This document shows positions 1-9,322 of a stretch of DNA of 64,000 nt, in pieces. This DNA comes from Heminiphilus faecis (GTDB lineage: Bacteria > Bacteroidota > Bacteroidia > Bacteroidales > Muribaculaceae). Location of the stretch: the NCBI RefSeq assembly GCF_008728965.1, contig NZ_VSMC01000010.1, forward strand, positions 1 to 64,000. Direction: 5' to 3'. The notes beneath the pieces were generated by a model. It saw only the letters and a program-made list of their open reading frames with translations. It was not told the DNA's origin and made no database searches. Each line of letters opens with the position of its first letter. The stretch's first letter is position 1. Both the position numbers and the translations under genes were made by a program.

Positions 1-59
1 TTTAGCAATACAAAATTACTTAATCTTAAGGAGACTTCGGTCTCCTTTTTTGTATTGCT
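1..59 (+). terminator. Nested hairpin terminator with UUCG loop
   Basis: An 8-bp perfect stem (AAGGAGAC at 28-35, GTCTCCTT at 40-47) closes a TTCG tetraloop and runs into six T residues (46-51). It is enclosed by a second perfect inverted repeat, AGCAATACAAAA (4-15) and TTTTGTATTGCT (48-59). The T-run follows the stem on the plus strand, so it most likely ends a plus-strand transcript from outside the window. The outer repeat is not needed for termination and may mark an extragenic repeat. Confidence 0.75.
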
Positions 60-93
60 GTTTTACTCGTTGATGAATCTCTTGAAACGGATC

Positions 94-165
94 GCTCTTG
101 GGGGCGGACTCGGCCGCCCCCGCCACTCCGGGCATCCCCTGCCGAGGAGAGAGGGAGGCTTTGGT
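94..165. repeat. GC-rich extragenic inverted repeats
   Basis: In the 3' flank of thiL, GGGGGCGG (100-107) and CCGCCCCC (114-121) form a perfect 8-bp stem with a 6-nt loop. CTCGG near 109-113 can pair alternatively with CCGAG near 142-146. The stretch is far more GC-rich than its surroundings. No convincing gene is seen on either strand. It could be an interspersed extragenic element or a small RNA; the sequence does not decide. Confidence 0.4.
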
Positions 166-239
166 TATGTGGATTGAAAGCTAATACTGTGCGTTTCTAT
201 TTGGATTCTTCACTGTCACTATTCAATGTCAATTTAGAA

Positions 240-1286
240 TCAATCCTTTTGTGCAAGCGGATTCCAGCCTTGAGCCTTAAGCGGAATTTCGGTACCGTCG
301 CGTGTGACCATAGCACACCCGAGATCGGCTTTAGTTATATGACCGATAACTTTTATCCCCGGCAATTTCGAAACTGCTTCGTGCATAGACAACGGCACCG
401 TAAAGAGGAGTTCATAATCCTCTCCGCCGTTCAAAGCCGCAGTAACGAGATTCATACCGAGTTCCTCGGCCATCACTGCAGTCTGGTAATCTATCGGTAT
501 ACGGTCTTCATATACACGGCATCCGGTATGGCTCTGTCTGCATATATGCATAAGTTCGCTTGACAGACCGTCAGATATATCCATCATTGCAGTAGGCTTT
601 ATGCCAGCCTCGGCAAGTTCTTTTATTATATCCTTTCTTGCTTCAGGCTTCAACTGACGTTCGATAAGATACTCTTTGCCTCCGAAGTCAGGCACAAAAT
701 CTTTTTGTCCGGCTGATGCCACTTTCTCGCGTTCGAGCAGCTGGAGCCCCATATAAGCCGCCCCAAGATCGCCGCTCACACATATCAGATCGGTATCCTT
801 TGCCCCGTCACGATACACAATCTTATCTTTCGGCGCATCGCCTATGCAGGTTATGGATATCACCAATCCCTGCCTTGACGAGGTAGTGTCGCCACCGACA
901 AGGTCCACGCCATAGACATCGCATGCTTTACGTATACCATCATAGAGAGCATCCATATGCTCCACGGCAAAACGCTTAGACACACCGAGCGACACCGTTA
1001 TCTGCCGAGGAGTGCCGTTCATGGCATATATATCGCTGAAGTTTACCACTGCTGACTTATAACCGAGATGACGCAACGGCACATATGTCAAGTCAAAATG
1101 TATGCCTTCAAGAAGCAAATCGGTGGTAACCAGCACCTCCGTATCGTGATACTCCATGACAGCGGCGTCATCGCCCACCCCCTTCAATGAGGAAGAGTTG
1201 GTCAAGGCTATGTCTTTAGTCAGACGGTCAATAAGACCGAACTCACCGAGGCTTGAAATCTCCGTATAATCCTGATTGGCATCCAT
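240..1286 (-). CDS. thiL: Thiamine-monophosphate kinase
   Basis: ThiL phosphorylates thiamine monophosphate to the cofactor thiamine diphosphate in the cytoplasm, the last step of the pathway. The 348-residue protein has the family's usual length. Visible motifs are GVGDDAAV (36-43), TTDLLLEGIHF (54-64), GGDTTSS (131-137), DISDGLSSEL (236-245) and GGEDYELLF (287-295), which hold the Mg-ATP and substrate aspartates of the AIRS/ThiL fold. It begins 2 bp after punA and closes a minus-strand block with punA and lpxK. No TPP riboswitch is visible here, although the other thi genes 27 kb away have one, so it is probably expressed constitutively with purine salvage. Confidence 0.95.
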   Translation of the reverse strand: MDANQDYTEISSLGEFGLIDRLTKDIALTNSSSLKGVGDDAAVMEYHDTEVLVTTDLLLEGIHFDLTYVPLRHLGYKSAVVNFSDIYAMNGTPRQITVSLGVSKRFAVEHMDALYDGIRKACDVYGVDLVGGDTTSSRQGLVISITCIGDAPKDKIVYRDGAKDTDLICVSGDLGAAYMGLQLLEREKVASAGQKDFVPDFGGKEYLIERQLKPEARKDIIKELAEAGIKPTAMMDISDGLSSELMHICRQSHTGCRVYEDRIPIDYQTAVMAEELGMNLVTAALNGGEDYELLFTVPLSMHEAVSKLPGIKVIGHITKADLGCAMVTRDGTEIPLKAQGWNPLAQKD

Positions 1287-1288
1287 GA

Positions 1289-2107
1289 CTATTCTTCAAA
1301 CCGATTAACCAGTTCCGTCATGATTTCCATCATTTTGGGCTGTGCTGCCTGCGCCGCCTTCTGCACCTCTTCATGAGATACCTCCTCGACAATGCCCTCT
1401 ACGCCGAGGTCGGTTATAACCGAAACACCGAAAACCTCAATTCCGGTATGTCGAGCCACAATAACCTCAGGCACAGTCGACATGCCCACGGCATCGCCTC
1501 CTATGATATGAAAATACTTATACTCGGCCGGAGTCTCAAAAGTAGGACCTTGTGTACCTACATATACACCATGCATGACACGTATGCCTTTTTCCTCCGC
1601 TATCTCCTCGGCGTGTTTAAGCAACCGTCGTGAGTATGCTTCGCTCATATCGGGAAAACGCGGGCCGAGCTCTTCATAATTCTTACCATGCAACGGATGC
1701 TCCGGGAAAAGATTTATATGATCGGTTATCAACATTATGTCGCCTATCATGAATTCCGGGTTCATGCCCCCGGCGGCATTGCTGACAAAAAGCGTTTTTA
1801 TACCGAGCGCTTTCATGACTCTTACAGGAAATGTCACCTGCTTCATGTCATAGCCTTCATAATAATGGAAGCGACCCTGCATGGCCATAACGCGTTTATT
1901 GCCGAGACGTCCGAATATAAGGTTTCCCGAATGTCCCTCGACCGTCGACACGGGGAAGTTGGGTATTTCGGCATACGGTATATATTGCTTATCCTCGATA
2001 TGATCTACAAGAGCGCCAAGACCGGTACCCAGAATAATAGCGGTTTTAGGAAGATCCGAGACCTTAGAACGGATATAATCGGCAGTTTGGTTAATTTTTT
2101 CTAACAT
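1289..2107 (-). CDS. punA: Purine nucleoside phosphorylase (trimeric type)
   Basis: The enzyme splits purine nucleosides with phosphate to free base and ribose-1-phosphate. The 272-residue protein matches the trimeric PNP/MTAP fold: phosphate loop GTGLGAL (27-33), GHSG (58-61), QGRFHYYEGY (77-86), NAAGGMN (110-116) and the base-site Glu191 in TFETP. At the position of human Asn243 there is Asp233 (VITD), whereas 6-oxopurine-specific enzymes usually carry Asn. The gene lies between lpxK and thiL with short gaps and is probably co-transcribed with them. Confidence 0.93.
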   Translation of the reverse strand: MLEKINQTADYIRSKVSDLPKTAIILGTGLGALVDHIEDKQYIPYAEIPNFPVSTVEGHSGNLIFGRLGNKRVMAMQGRFHYYEGYDMKQVTFPVRVMKALGIKTLFVSNAAGGMNPEFMIGDIMLITDHINLFPEHPLHGKNYEELGPRFPDMSEAYSRRLLKHAEEIAEEKGIRVMHGVYVGTQGPTFETPAEYKYFHIIGGDAVGMSTVPEVIVARHTGIEVFGVSVITDLGVEGIVEEVSHEEVQKAAQAAQPKMMEIMTELVNRFEE

Positions 2108-2161
2108 GCTTATAAATGAATTTGGTTATATACAATATATAGTAAACACCCATACGAGAGG

Positions 2162-3265
2162 TTAGTTTTCGTGGGGCACACTTATGACGCGGCGCAATTC
2201 ACGATCAAAGACATCGGAACCCATTGGCATTTTATGAGGCAAAAACTCGACTTTTATCGGCAGATAGAAAGTAATCGCCTTGAGTTCATGTGGATAATAA
2301 GGATTATTGGCAATACGCACGGCATCCTTTTCAGTAGTGAATATATAATTGTTTCTGCCCTTAAGCTGCTTGAAGCGCTTTAATATATCATCAAAATCTT
2401 TTCGCGTAAAATTATGATGATCGGGATATTGCTTAAGTGTCACATCCACTCCGCTACCTTTAAGGAAACGAACTATAGGCGTGGGATTGGCTATTCCCGA
2501 TACAAGCAGTACCGCATCATCGGAAGTCATCCAAGCGACATTAGGTACATACGCTACCTCGTCGGGAAACACACCAACGAGATTTCCGTATATATATCTT
2601 GAAAAATACACTTTCTGGTAAGCAAACAGGCCAAGATAGTCATATATCAGACGCACATCGACAGGCCGTATCTCAGCAGGACACTTGGTAACGATTATTA
2701 TATTGCCGCGCAGCAAGGCCCTCTTTGGCTCACGAAGCCGTCCAAGCGGCAGCAACTCGTCATTGTATACCGGACGGTTCCACTCCATAAGCACAACCGA
2801 GGCAGTAGGCTTGACATACCGATGCTGGAAGGCGTCATCAAGTACAATAAGGTTTATCGTCGGGTCTATACGCAATAATTCCTCAATGCCCTTGACTCGA
2901 CTTTCACAAACCGCGACCCTGACCTCATGGCCATACTTCTGATATATCTGATAAGGCTCATCTCCTATGTCAGAAGGTGTAGAGCGCTTTGAAGCTATGA
3001 CAAAACCTTTAGTCTTGCGACGATATCCGCGACTAAGCACGCCTATATGATATTCATGTTTCAGAAGATTGACTATATACTCGGTATGAGGAGTTTTTCC
3101 CGTACCACCTACGGCAAGGTTGCCCACGACAACTACAGGTACATCAAACTTTCGCTGTTTGAGAATACCCCAGTCAAAAAAGCGGTTACGCAACAATACT
3201 ATCCACCCGTATACAACCGACAGGGGCTTCAGCAAAAAAGTATCAAGTATCTTATTGCGCCGCAT
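2162..3265 (-). CDS. lpxK: Tetraacyldisaccharide 4'-kinase
   Basis: LpxK phosphorylates the 4' position of the lipid A disaccharide precursor at the inner face of the cytoplasmic membrane, forming lipid IVA. The 367-residue protein has the N-terminal hydrophobic/basic membrane anchor of the family, a Walker A-like GGTGKT at 53-58 within GNLAVGGTGKTPHT, and the LDDAFQHR motif. It starts 22 bp downstream of sppA on the same strand, an arrangement that fits one envelope-related operon. Confidence 0.95.
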   Translation of the reverse strand: MRRNKILDTFLLKPLSVVYGWIVLLRNRFFDWGILKQRKFDVPVVVVGNLAVGGTGKTPHTEYIVNLLKHEYHIGVLSRGYRRKTKGFVIASKRSTPSDIGDEPYQIYQKYGHEVRVAVCESRVKGIEELLRIDPTINLIVLDDAFQHRYVKPTASVVLMEWNRPVYNDELLPLGRLREPKRALLRGNIIIVTKCPAEIRPVDVRLIYDYLGLFAYQKVYFSRYIYGNLVGVFPDEVAYVPNVAWMTSDDAVLLVSGIANPTPIVRFLKGSGVDVTLKQYPDHHNFTRKDFDDILKRFKQLKGRNNYIFTTEKDAVRIANNPYYPHELKAITFYLPIKVEFLPHKMPMGSDVFDRELRRVISVPHEN

Positions 3266-3287
3266 CGTCCAAAGCTATATCTAAACG

Positions 3288-5039
3288 TTATTCGACAACT
3301 ATATATTCCATGCGGCATTGCACCGGTGACATCTGCTTTACCCGTTGTATAGCCTCATAATAAGGAAGAGCCTCACCAAGTTCGGCTTTAATAACCGACT
3401 GCTTGACACTTGATGATGCCATAAGCAACTCTTCCCACCATTCACCTTTGGGATCGGGATATTCTACAATACTGTACTTGTCATAACCCTGCTCTAAAGC
3501 AAGATCCGAAATACAGTCAGTCAAACTACCGAGTTTATCGACCAGACCGATCTCTAAAGCAGTGGTGCCGTCCCAGACACGACCCTCGGCAATGGCTTTG
3601 ATTGAATCAACCGGAACTCCACGACCTTCGGCACAACGGCCCACAAATGTCTCATATCCACGGTCAATCATACGTTGCATAGCCGCGCGCTGTACCGGCG
3701 TAAAAGGTTCGGTCAAGGTCATGTTGGCATTTGGATTGGTGGCGATTGACACCATGTTTACTCCAAGTTTGTCATTCAGCAATCCTTTAATATTAGGTAT
3801 CAGTCCGAAAATGCCTATAGAGCCCGTTATAGTCACAGGCTGACAATATATGCGGTCAGCGCCGCAAGATATGTAATATCCACCCGATGCGGCAACATCG
3901 CCCATTGACACATAAAACGGTTTTCCGGTAGCCTTAAACTGTTCGAGAGCTTCCCATATCTGCTCTGAAGCAAATGCACTTCCGCCACCGGAGTTAACTC
4001 TAAGAACCAAAGCATCTATATCATCATTCTCCGCGATACTCATGATAAGCGGAGCCATCTTGTCGCCTACAATTCCTTCATTGCCGCTATCCACAATATC
4101 ACCGGTGGCATACAGAACAGCTATCTTGTTGGATGAGGACTTTTCCTTGATTGCAGACGCATATTTGGCAGGAGAAACAAGACTCAGATTATCTTTCTTC
4201 TTTTTACCGGTCACAGACTTCATCCACTCTTCCGCCTCGTGACGATATTTCAGCGATGTTATAAGCCCGCGTGCGGCAAATGTGGCAGGATCCTGAGTAA
4301 CGATTATACTGTCGGCCCACTCGTTTACATCAGCTGTCGACACATCGCGTCCGGCAGCAATACCACCACTGATATAATTCCATATCGGTGTTATATAGCC
4401 CTTTATCTGCTCACGGTTGGCCTCGCTCGGTTCTGTCATTATATAAGGCTCGACAGCACTCTTGTAAGTGCCCACCTTAACCACCTGCATCTCTACACCG
4501 AGTTTATCAAGAAGGCCTTTAAAAAATGGCAGCGTACCTCCTACTCCATGTATGTCTATGGCTCCCACCGGATTCAGCCATAAAGAATCAGCTAACGATG
4601 CAAGGTAATAATTGCTTTGAGTATATGCATCGCCATAAGCCACTATCCACTTGCCGCTCTCCTTGAATTTCTCAAGCGACTCGCGTATATATGCCATGCT
4701 TGCAGCACCTCCACTTCCGCCCTGACAGTCAAGATATATGCCTTCTATTCTGTCATCGGCAGCAGCATGGTCAATGGCCTTTACAAGGTCATTGAGCGGT
4801 ATTGTGTTTATAGATATACCCTGTAACTCTTCAAGAATAGACCGCCCCTGCGCACGCTCCTCGACAGGACCGTCGAGGCAGACATGCAATACTGACTTTT
4901 TATCAATTCTGACTGTTGGAGTCGCCATTGAAGCGGCAAGCATAACTATCGTCATAAGTACGGACCCGACGGTCATGATAATCATCGTTATCCATAATCC
5001 GGCGATGGTAGCAAGTACATAAGTAAAAAATTGTTTCAT
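3288..5039 (-). CDS. sppA: Signal peptide peptidase SppA, 67K type
   Basis: This membrane-anchored serine protease degrades cleaved signal peptides. The 583-residue protein has one N-terminal membrane segment (about 5-35) followed by two tandem S49 protease domains, as in the E. coli 67K enzyme. The catalytic Lys is in VGTYKSAVEPY of the first domain. The nucleophilic Ser is in AASGGYYIS of the second, preceded by VNSGGGSA. A Bacteroidota -7 element lies about 60 bp upstream, so sppA probably heads the sppA-lpxK-punA-thiL unit. Confidence 0.94.
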   Translation of the reverse strand: MKQFFTYVLATIAGLWITMIIMTVGSVLMTIVMLAASMATPTVRIDKKSVLHVCLDGPVEERAQGRSILEELQGISINTIPLNDLVKAIDHAAADDRIEGIYLDCQGGSGGAASMAYIRESLEKFKESGKWIVAYGDAYTQSNYYLASLADSLWLNPVGAIDIHGVGGTLPFFKGLLDKLGVEMQVVKVGTYKSAVEPYIMTEPSEANREQIKGYITPIWNYISGGIAAGRDVSTADVNEWADSIIVTQDPATFAARGLITSLKYRHEAEEWMKSVTGKKKKDNLSLVSPAKYASAIKEKSSSNKIAVLYATGDIVDSGNEGIVGDKMAPLIMSIAENDDIDALVLRVNSGGGSAFASEQIWEALEQFKATGKPFYVSMGDVAASGGYYISCGADRIYCQPVTITGSIGIFGLIPNIKGLLNDKLGVNMVSIATNPNANMTLTEPFTPVQRAAMQRMIDRGYETFVGRCAEGRGVPVDSIKAIAEGRVWDGTTALEIGLVDKLGSLTDCISDLALEQGYDKYSIVEYPDPKGEWWEELLMASSSVKQSVIKAELGEALPYYEAIQRVKQMSPVQCRMEYIVVE

Positions 5040-5098
5040 ATTGTTGATTTCGTTATCAGCTTAAAGTCTGCTCATGCCAAATTCGGCACTATATCACA

Positions 5099-5106
5099 CA
5101 AAGTTA
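5099..5106 (-). promoter_or_regulatory. Bacteroidota -7 element for sppA
   Basis: On the minus strand this reads TAACTTTG, a full match to TAnnTTTG, 59 bp upstream of the sppA start. No good -33 element was picked out. Confidence 0.5.
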
Positions 5107-5217
5107 ACGCATAATGTCCGTAACTGCAAATATTGTTTAATTAATTTTAAGTTTTTAAATACAAGAAGTATCACTATTTATTTTTGAGCCGGACTTTCAC
5201 CAAGAAAAATTAATTAC

Positions 5218-5225
5218 TACTTTTG
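5218..5225 (+). promoter_or_regulatory. Bacteroidota -7 element for lipoprotein-ispE
   Basis: TACTTTTG matches TAnnTTTG, with a weak TTTC 19 bp upstream as a possible -33 element. It lies 107 bp before the lipoprotein start, in the 293-bp divergent region with sppA, which otherwise shows no gene. Confidence 0.45.
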
Positions 5226-5332
5226 CGGTAAATATCGTCATGCAAGTATGAGTGAATATAATTACACCCTATATAACAGCGTCTTAAGCAGCGCTGCGTC
5301 ATGATTGTCCCAATGAGTGAAATTTCCCATAT

Positions 5333-5866
5333 ATGAAGCCCGGTTTAAACTTACTTATCATAACAATATCAATAATGGCATTATCCTGTCGGACAAGCGA
5401 AACACCAACAACCCCGTCAGCATGCTCTTCGGCGACAACCATGACGGCTTCAACCTCATCGGCGACTAACCGTATACTGCCGCGTGCCATTATATATAAA
5501 ACAAACGGCAATTTCGACGATTTTGTACCTGTGACATTAAATGATGACGGGCAGACGATAGCGTCATATCCGGCACCATCCGACATAACACCATCACAGA
5601 AACCCGTAAAACTGTCGTGCGGATATCTGCTTGACAGACGAGGAATAAATATTAACACTGCTTTTACGCATTATAAATACGCCGAATATGCATCCATGAT
5701 GCAGGCTCCGTCAATCGACGAATTGAAAGCCGCCATAATGCCGGATGCTAAGGTCACACAAATCATCATATTGCCGATGACATTAAACGAAGCAATAAAC
5801 GATACCGCAAAATGCGATTCACTGATAAACACCGGTTTGAAAGGATGTGAAATCATATTACATTAA
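5333..5866 (+). CDS. Unrecognised lipoprotein upstream of ispE
   Basis: I do not recognise the family. The 177-residue product starts with a hydrophobic segment and a lipobox (ALSC, Cys19), then a Ser/Thr/Ala-rich linker, so it should be a periplasm-facing lipoprotein. The rest contains short alternating hydrophobic stretches and ends in a predicted alpha/beta region with two further cysteines. It lies 14 bp upstream of ispE on the same strand, so the two are probably co-transcribed. No functional link is visible. The start gives a proper signal peptide. Confidence 0.75.
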   Translation: MKPGLNLLIITISIMALSCRTSETPTTPSACSSATTMTASTSSATNRILPRAIIYKTNGNFDDFVPVTLNDDGQTIASYPAPSDITPSQKPVKLSCGYLLDRRGININTAFTHYKYAEYASMMQAPSIDELKAAIMPDAKVTQIIILPMTLNEAINDTAKCDSLINTGLKGCEIILH

Positions 5867-5880
5867 AAAACTATACTACA

Positions 5881-6714
5881 ATGATACTTTTTCCCAACGC
5901 AAAAATAAACATAGGTCTTAATATAACCGGCAAGCGCGATGACGGTTACCACAACATCGTAACGCTTTTTTATCCTGTGCCATGGCGAGATATACTTGAG
6001 ATCGTACCGGCCAAGGGTTCAGAAACGACACTCACCGTAACGGGCAGATACGTCGACTGTCCCCCGGAAAAGAATCTCGTGATGAAAGCATATAATGCCC
6101 TCAATGACATGATATCGCTGCCGCCGGTCGATATATATCTGCACAAGATCATACCGGACGGAGCCGGGCTCGGCGGAGGCAGTGCCGATGCATCATTTAC
6201 ACTTACAGGCCTTAACCGCTTGTTTGAACTTGGGCTAAGCAATGACACATTGGCCGATATCGCGGCAAAGTTAGGGGCTGACTGCGCATTTTTCATATAT
6301 AACCGGCCTCGTATCGCCCGTGGCATAGGAAACATATTCTCTGACATAGATATGGATTTAAGCCGATACACAATAGTGATAGTAAAACCGTCCAATGGCG
6401 TGTCTACCGCCCAAGCCTATTCCGGGGTAACACCATCGATGCCTCCTGTCTCCCTCGAAGATCTGCTTAAAAATGACATCTCGCAGTGGAAAGATACAGT
6501 ATTTAATGACTTCGAAAAATCGGTATTCCCGCTACGCCCCGAGATTGCCGCGGCCAAGCAATCGCTCTATGACATGGGAGCTATATACGCGTCCATGACC
6601 GGTTCGGGAGCATCTTTATATGGAATATTCTCAACCGACAGTGACACTTTGTCAGCTACCGTCGGCACCATGTTCCCTGATTATGACACATTAGTACAAC
6701 CGCTCGCTTTATAA
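5881..6714 (+). CDS. ispE: 4-diphosphocytidyl-2-C-methyl-D-erythritol kinase
   Basis: IspE phosphorylates CDP-methylerythritol in the cytoplasm, the fourth step of the MEP isoprenoid pathway. The 277-residue GHMP kinase has Lys8 in NAKINIGL, the glycine-rich ATP loop PDGAGLGGGSADA (92-104), catalytic Asp134 in LGADCAF and a C-terminal MTGSGAS motif. IspH and a polyprenyl synthase are encoded about 5 kb away on the other strand, so three isoprenoid steps sit in this window. Confidence 0.95.
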   Translation: MILFPNAKINIGLNITGKRDDGYHNIVTLFYPVPWRDILEIVPAKGSETTLTVTGRYVDCPPEKNLVMKAYNALNDMISLPPVDIYLHKIIPDGAGLGGGSADASFTLTGLNRLFELGLSNDTLADIAAKLGADCAFFIYNRPRIARGIGNIFSDIDMDLSRYTIVIVKPSNGVSTAQAYSGVTPSMPPVSLEDLLKNDISQWKDTVFNDFEKSVFPLRPEIAAAKQSLYDMGAIYASMTGSGASLYGIFSTDSDTLSATVGTMFPDYDTLVQPLAL

Positions 6715-6845
6715 GCCGTTAAATGAACGTTATAGCCTACGGGTTGTTATCACTAATGAGATTAAAATATAGTTCTTAATGTATTTGGCAGCATTTTTGC
6801 TGTTATTAATATGAAAACAGCGATATCTAAAAACATCAACATATT

Positions 6846-7457
6846 ATGAGCAATAAACATGACAATCACGGCAAAGTCGAAGAACAAGCCCCGATTAATG
6901 AAAACGACATTGACATAAACGAATTGGACGACATCGAAAACTCCGACACCGAAGCTGCAAAGAACATTGCACAAGAAGAGGAGGATGAGGTGGAAAGCCT
7001 AAGAAAACAGTTGGCCGATACACAGGCACAACTTGAAAAAGAGAAGAAAGAATATATGTTTCTCATGGCGGACTTCGATAACTTCCGCAAACGCACACTC
7101 AAGGAAAAAAGCGAACTCATAAAAAATGGAGGCGAAAACGCCATGCGCGGTCTGTTGCCAATAATCGACGATTTCGAGCGCTCTCTTCAGGCTATCAATG
7201 AATCATCAGATGCAATGGCCATTAAAGAAGGGGTTGAATTAATATATAATAAATTCACCAAATACCTCGAGCAGAACGGAGTAAAACCGATTGCATCAGA
7301 ACCCGGAAGCGACTTTGACACGGAGATACATGAAGCGGTGACTATGTTCCCGACTGACAATCCCGACCAAAAAGGCAAGGTGATAGACACCGTTCAAAAA
7401 GGATATACTCTGAACGATAAAGTTATACGCCACGCCAAAGTAGTCGTGGGACAATAA
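6846..7457 (+). CDS. grpE: Co-chaperone nucleotide exchange factor GrpE
   Basis: GrpE releases ADP from DnaK. The 203-residue protein has an acidic disordered N-terminus (about 1-50), a long coiled coil (about 50-90), the DFDNFRKRT region and the C-terminal beta domain ending in [18 protein letters not shown], the typical GrpE signature. It is 17 bp upstream of dnaJ. The two form a heat-shock operon that closes with the terminator after dnaJ. Confidence 0.96.
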   Translation: MSNKHDNHGKVEEQAPINENDIDINELDDIENSDTEAAKNIAQEEEDEVESLRKQLADTQAQLEKEKKEYMFLMADFDNFRKRTLKEKSELIKNGGENAMRGLLPIIDDFERSLQAINESSDAMAIKEGVELIYNKFTKYLEQNGVKPIASEPGSDFDTEIHEAVTMFPTDNPDQKGKVIDTVQKGYTLNDKVIRHAKVVVGQ

Positions 7458-7474
7458 TTAAGCAACAGGCAACA

Positions 7475-8641
7475 ATGGACAACAAAAGAGACTATTACGA
7501 AATATTGGGTGTTCCCAAAACGGCTACCGCCGACGAGCTGAAAAAAGCTTATCGCAAGCTTGCCTTGAAGTATCATCCCGATAAAAATCCCGGGGACAAA
7601 GCTGCTGAAGAAAAATTCAAAGAAGCTGCAGAGGCCTATGACGTTCTTAGCGACGCAGACAAAAGAGCCAAATATGACCAATGGGGTCATAATATGGGGC
7701 CTTCAGGCTTCGGTGGCGGAGCCGGAGGCAGCTTCCACGCCGGCGGCATGTCTATGGAAGATATATTCTCACAGTTCGGCGATATATTCGGCGGAGGAGC
7801 TTTCGGTGGTTTCGGTTCGGCTGCCGGAGGTTCGGCACGACGTCGTCGCCAACCGAAAGGAAGCGACCTGCGCATAAAAGTAAAACTGACACTAAAAGAA
7901 ATAGCGGAAGGTGTAACCAAGAAATTGAAAATACCTCGCTTCGTACAGTGTCAGCATTGTTCCGGCACAGGAGCAAAGGACGGCACGGCATTTCAGACAT
8001 GCGCAAGATGCCACGGTTCAGGCGTGATAGAACATGTACAACAGACATTCCTCGGGCCAATGCAGTCCACAGCCACATGCCCTGATTGCAACGGAGACGG
8101 AAAGACAATAACCCAGAAGTGTCAGTACTGTAACGGTGAAGGCATTGTAAAACAGGAAGAGGTCATCGAATTCACGATACCGGCTGGTGTTTCAGACGGT
8201 ATGACACTGTCGCTTAAAGGCAAAGGAAATGCCGCACGCAAAGGAGGCATAAACGGCGACCTGCTCGTAGTGGTTGAGGAGATATCTGACCCTGAATTGA
8301 TAAGAGACGGCAATGATCTGATATACAACCTTATGCTCGACATCCCTACTGCCGCTCTCGGAGGTTCGGTAGAGATACCGACCGTCAACGGACGCGCCCG
8401 TGTAAAAATACCGGCCGGAACACAGCCGGGAAAAGTTCTGCGTCTGCGCGGAAAAGGACTGCCCTCCACCGACGGCTACGGCACAGGCGATGAGCTTGTA
8501 AACATAATGGTATACATACCGGAGAATCTCAATGACAAAGAGAAGGAAGCAATCGAGTCTTTGAGAAATTCACCAAATACAAAAGCTGACGATTCGGTCA
8601 AAAAACGTATATTCAGCCGCCTGCGACACATATTTGAATAA
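7475..8641 (+). CDS. dnaJ: Chaperone protein DnaJ
   Basis: DnaJ delivers unfolded proteins to DnaK and stimulates its ATPase. The 388-residue protein is a complete type I Hsp40. It has a J domain with HPD at 34-36, a Gly/Phe-rich linker (about 72-120), four CxxCxGxG-type zinc repeats ([32 protein letters not shown]) and the C-terminal substrate-binding domains. It follows grpE by 17 bp. Confidence 0.97.
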   Translation: MDNKRDYYEILGVPKTATADELKKAYRKLALKYHPDKNPGDKAAEEKFKEAAEAYDVLSDADKRAKYDQWGHNMGPSGFGGGAGGSFHAGGMSMEDIFSQFGDIFGGGAFGGFGSAAGGSARRRRQPKGSDLRIKVKLTLKEIAEGVTKKLKIPRFVQCQHCSGTGAKDGTAFQTCARCHGSGVIEHVQQTFLGPMQSTATCPDCNGDGKTITQKCQYCNGEGIVKQEEVIEFTIPAGVSDGMTLSLKGKGNAARKGGINGDLLVVVEEISDPELIRDGNDLIYNLMLDIPTAALGGSVEIPTVNGRARVKIPAGTQPGKVLRLRGKGLPSTDGYGTGDELVNIMVYIPENLNDKEKEAIESLRNSPNTKADDSVKKRIFSRLRHIFE

Positions 8642-8652
8642 AGGCACATCAT

Positions 8653-8702
8653 GACATATGGGCAGTCGGCAGTAATCGGCAGCCCATATGTCTTATTTTT
8701 TT
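8653..8702 (+). terminator. Intrinsic terminator after dnaJ
   Basis: GACATATGGGC (8653-8663) pairs perfectly with GCCCATATGTC (8682-8692). The stem is followed by TTATTTTTTT. It closes the grpE-dnaJ transcript. Confidence 0.85.
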
Positions 8703-8776
8703 AATTCGTTTCATGAAAATACACACCGGCAGATATCAACGCAAGACACACTCATATATTTAATAATACATTTATC

Positions 8777-9322
8777 ATGAAAAGAAAACTTTTACTCAGC
8801 GTTGCGATTGCCATTATCAGCGTACTCACACCGGCAATAGCCGACGCACAGGTTGTCACCATCGGTGGATCGGCATCTTATTGGCGAAACTACAAAGATG
8901 ACCATACAACGTTCTCAATTGCTTTTGATGCAAACCACGGGCTAAGCGAAAGGTGGCTTATCGGTTTGAACGCAGGTTTTAAACTTAACCGTGAAGACGG
9001 AGTCAGCGCACATGCTCTGACACTTAATCCATACCTTCGGTACGTTTACTTCACTCACGGTATACTCAGCCTGTACATGGACGGCACAGTAGGCTTTGCC
9101 AACGAACATATAAAAGATCATTCGGGCAATGCCTTCGGTCTTGAAGCAGGATTGAAACCCGGTATATCGGTAAGAATCACCGACAGGGCATGGTTTGCGG
9201 CAGGACTCGGCTTCATAGGCTATCGTCACTCAAAATATGCCGAAAGTGCATTGGGCGACAGAGGTTTCGGTGTCGACTTCAGCAGTACCAGCCTGTCATT
9301 CGGCTTTTACTACGCATTTTGA
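8777..9322 (+). CDS. Small outer-membrane beta-barrel protein
   Basis: The 181-residue product has a Sec signal peptide ending at IADAQ (cleavage near residue 25). Alternating hydrophobic/aromatic beta strands follow, and it ends with aromatic residues (SFGFYYAF), the usual C-terminal sorting pattern of barrel proteins. This suggests an 8-stranded outer-membrane barrel. The specific role is not visible. Its 3' end overlaps the convergent tatD gene by 13 bp, so no dedicated terminator fits between them. Confidence 0.8.
   Translation: MKRKLLLSVAIAIISVLTPAIADAQVVTIGGSASYWRNYKDDHTTFSIAFDANHGLSERWLIGLNAGFKLNREDGVSAHALTLNPYLRYVYFTHGILSLYMDGTVGFANEHIKDHSGNAFGLEAGLKPGISVRITDRAWFAAGLGFIGYRHSKYAESALGDRGFGVDFSSTSLSFGFYYAF

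Noticed and set aside
174-563. 129-residue plus-strand open frame at the left edge
   Set aside because: It overlaps thiL on the opposite strand, has no recognisable domain and its composition follows thiL in the antisense frame.
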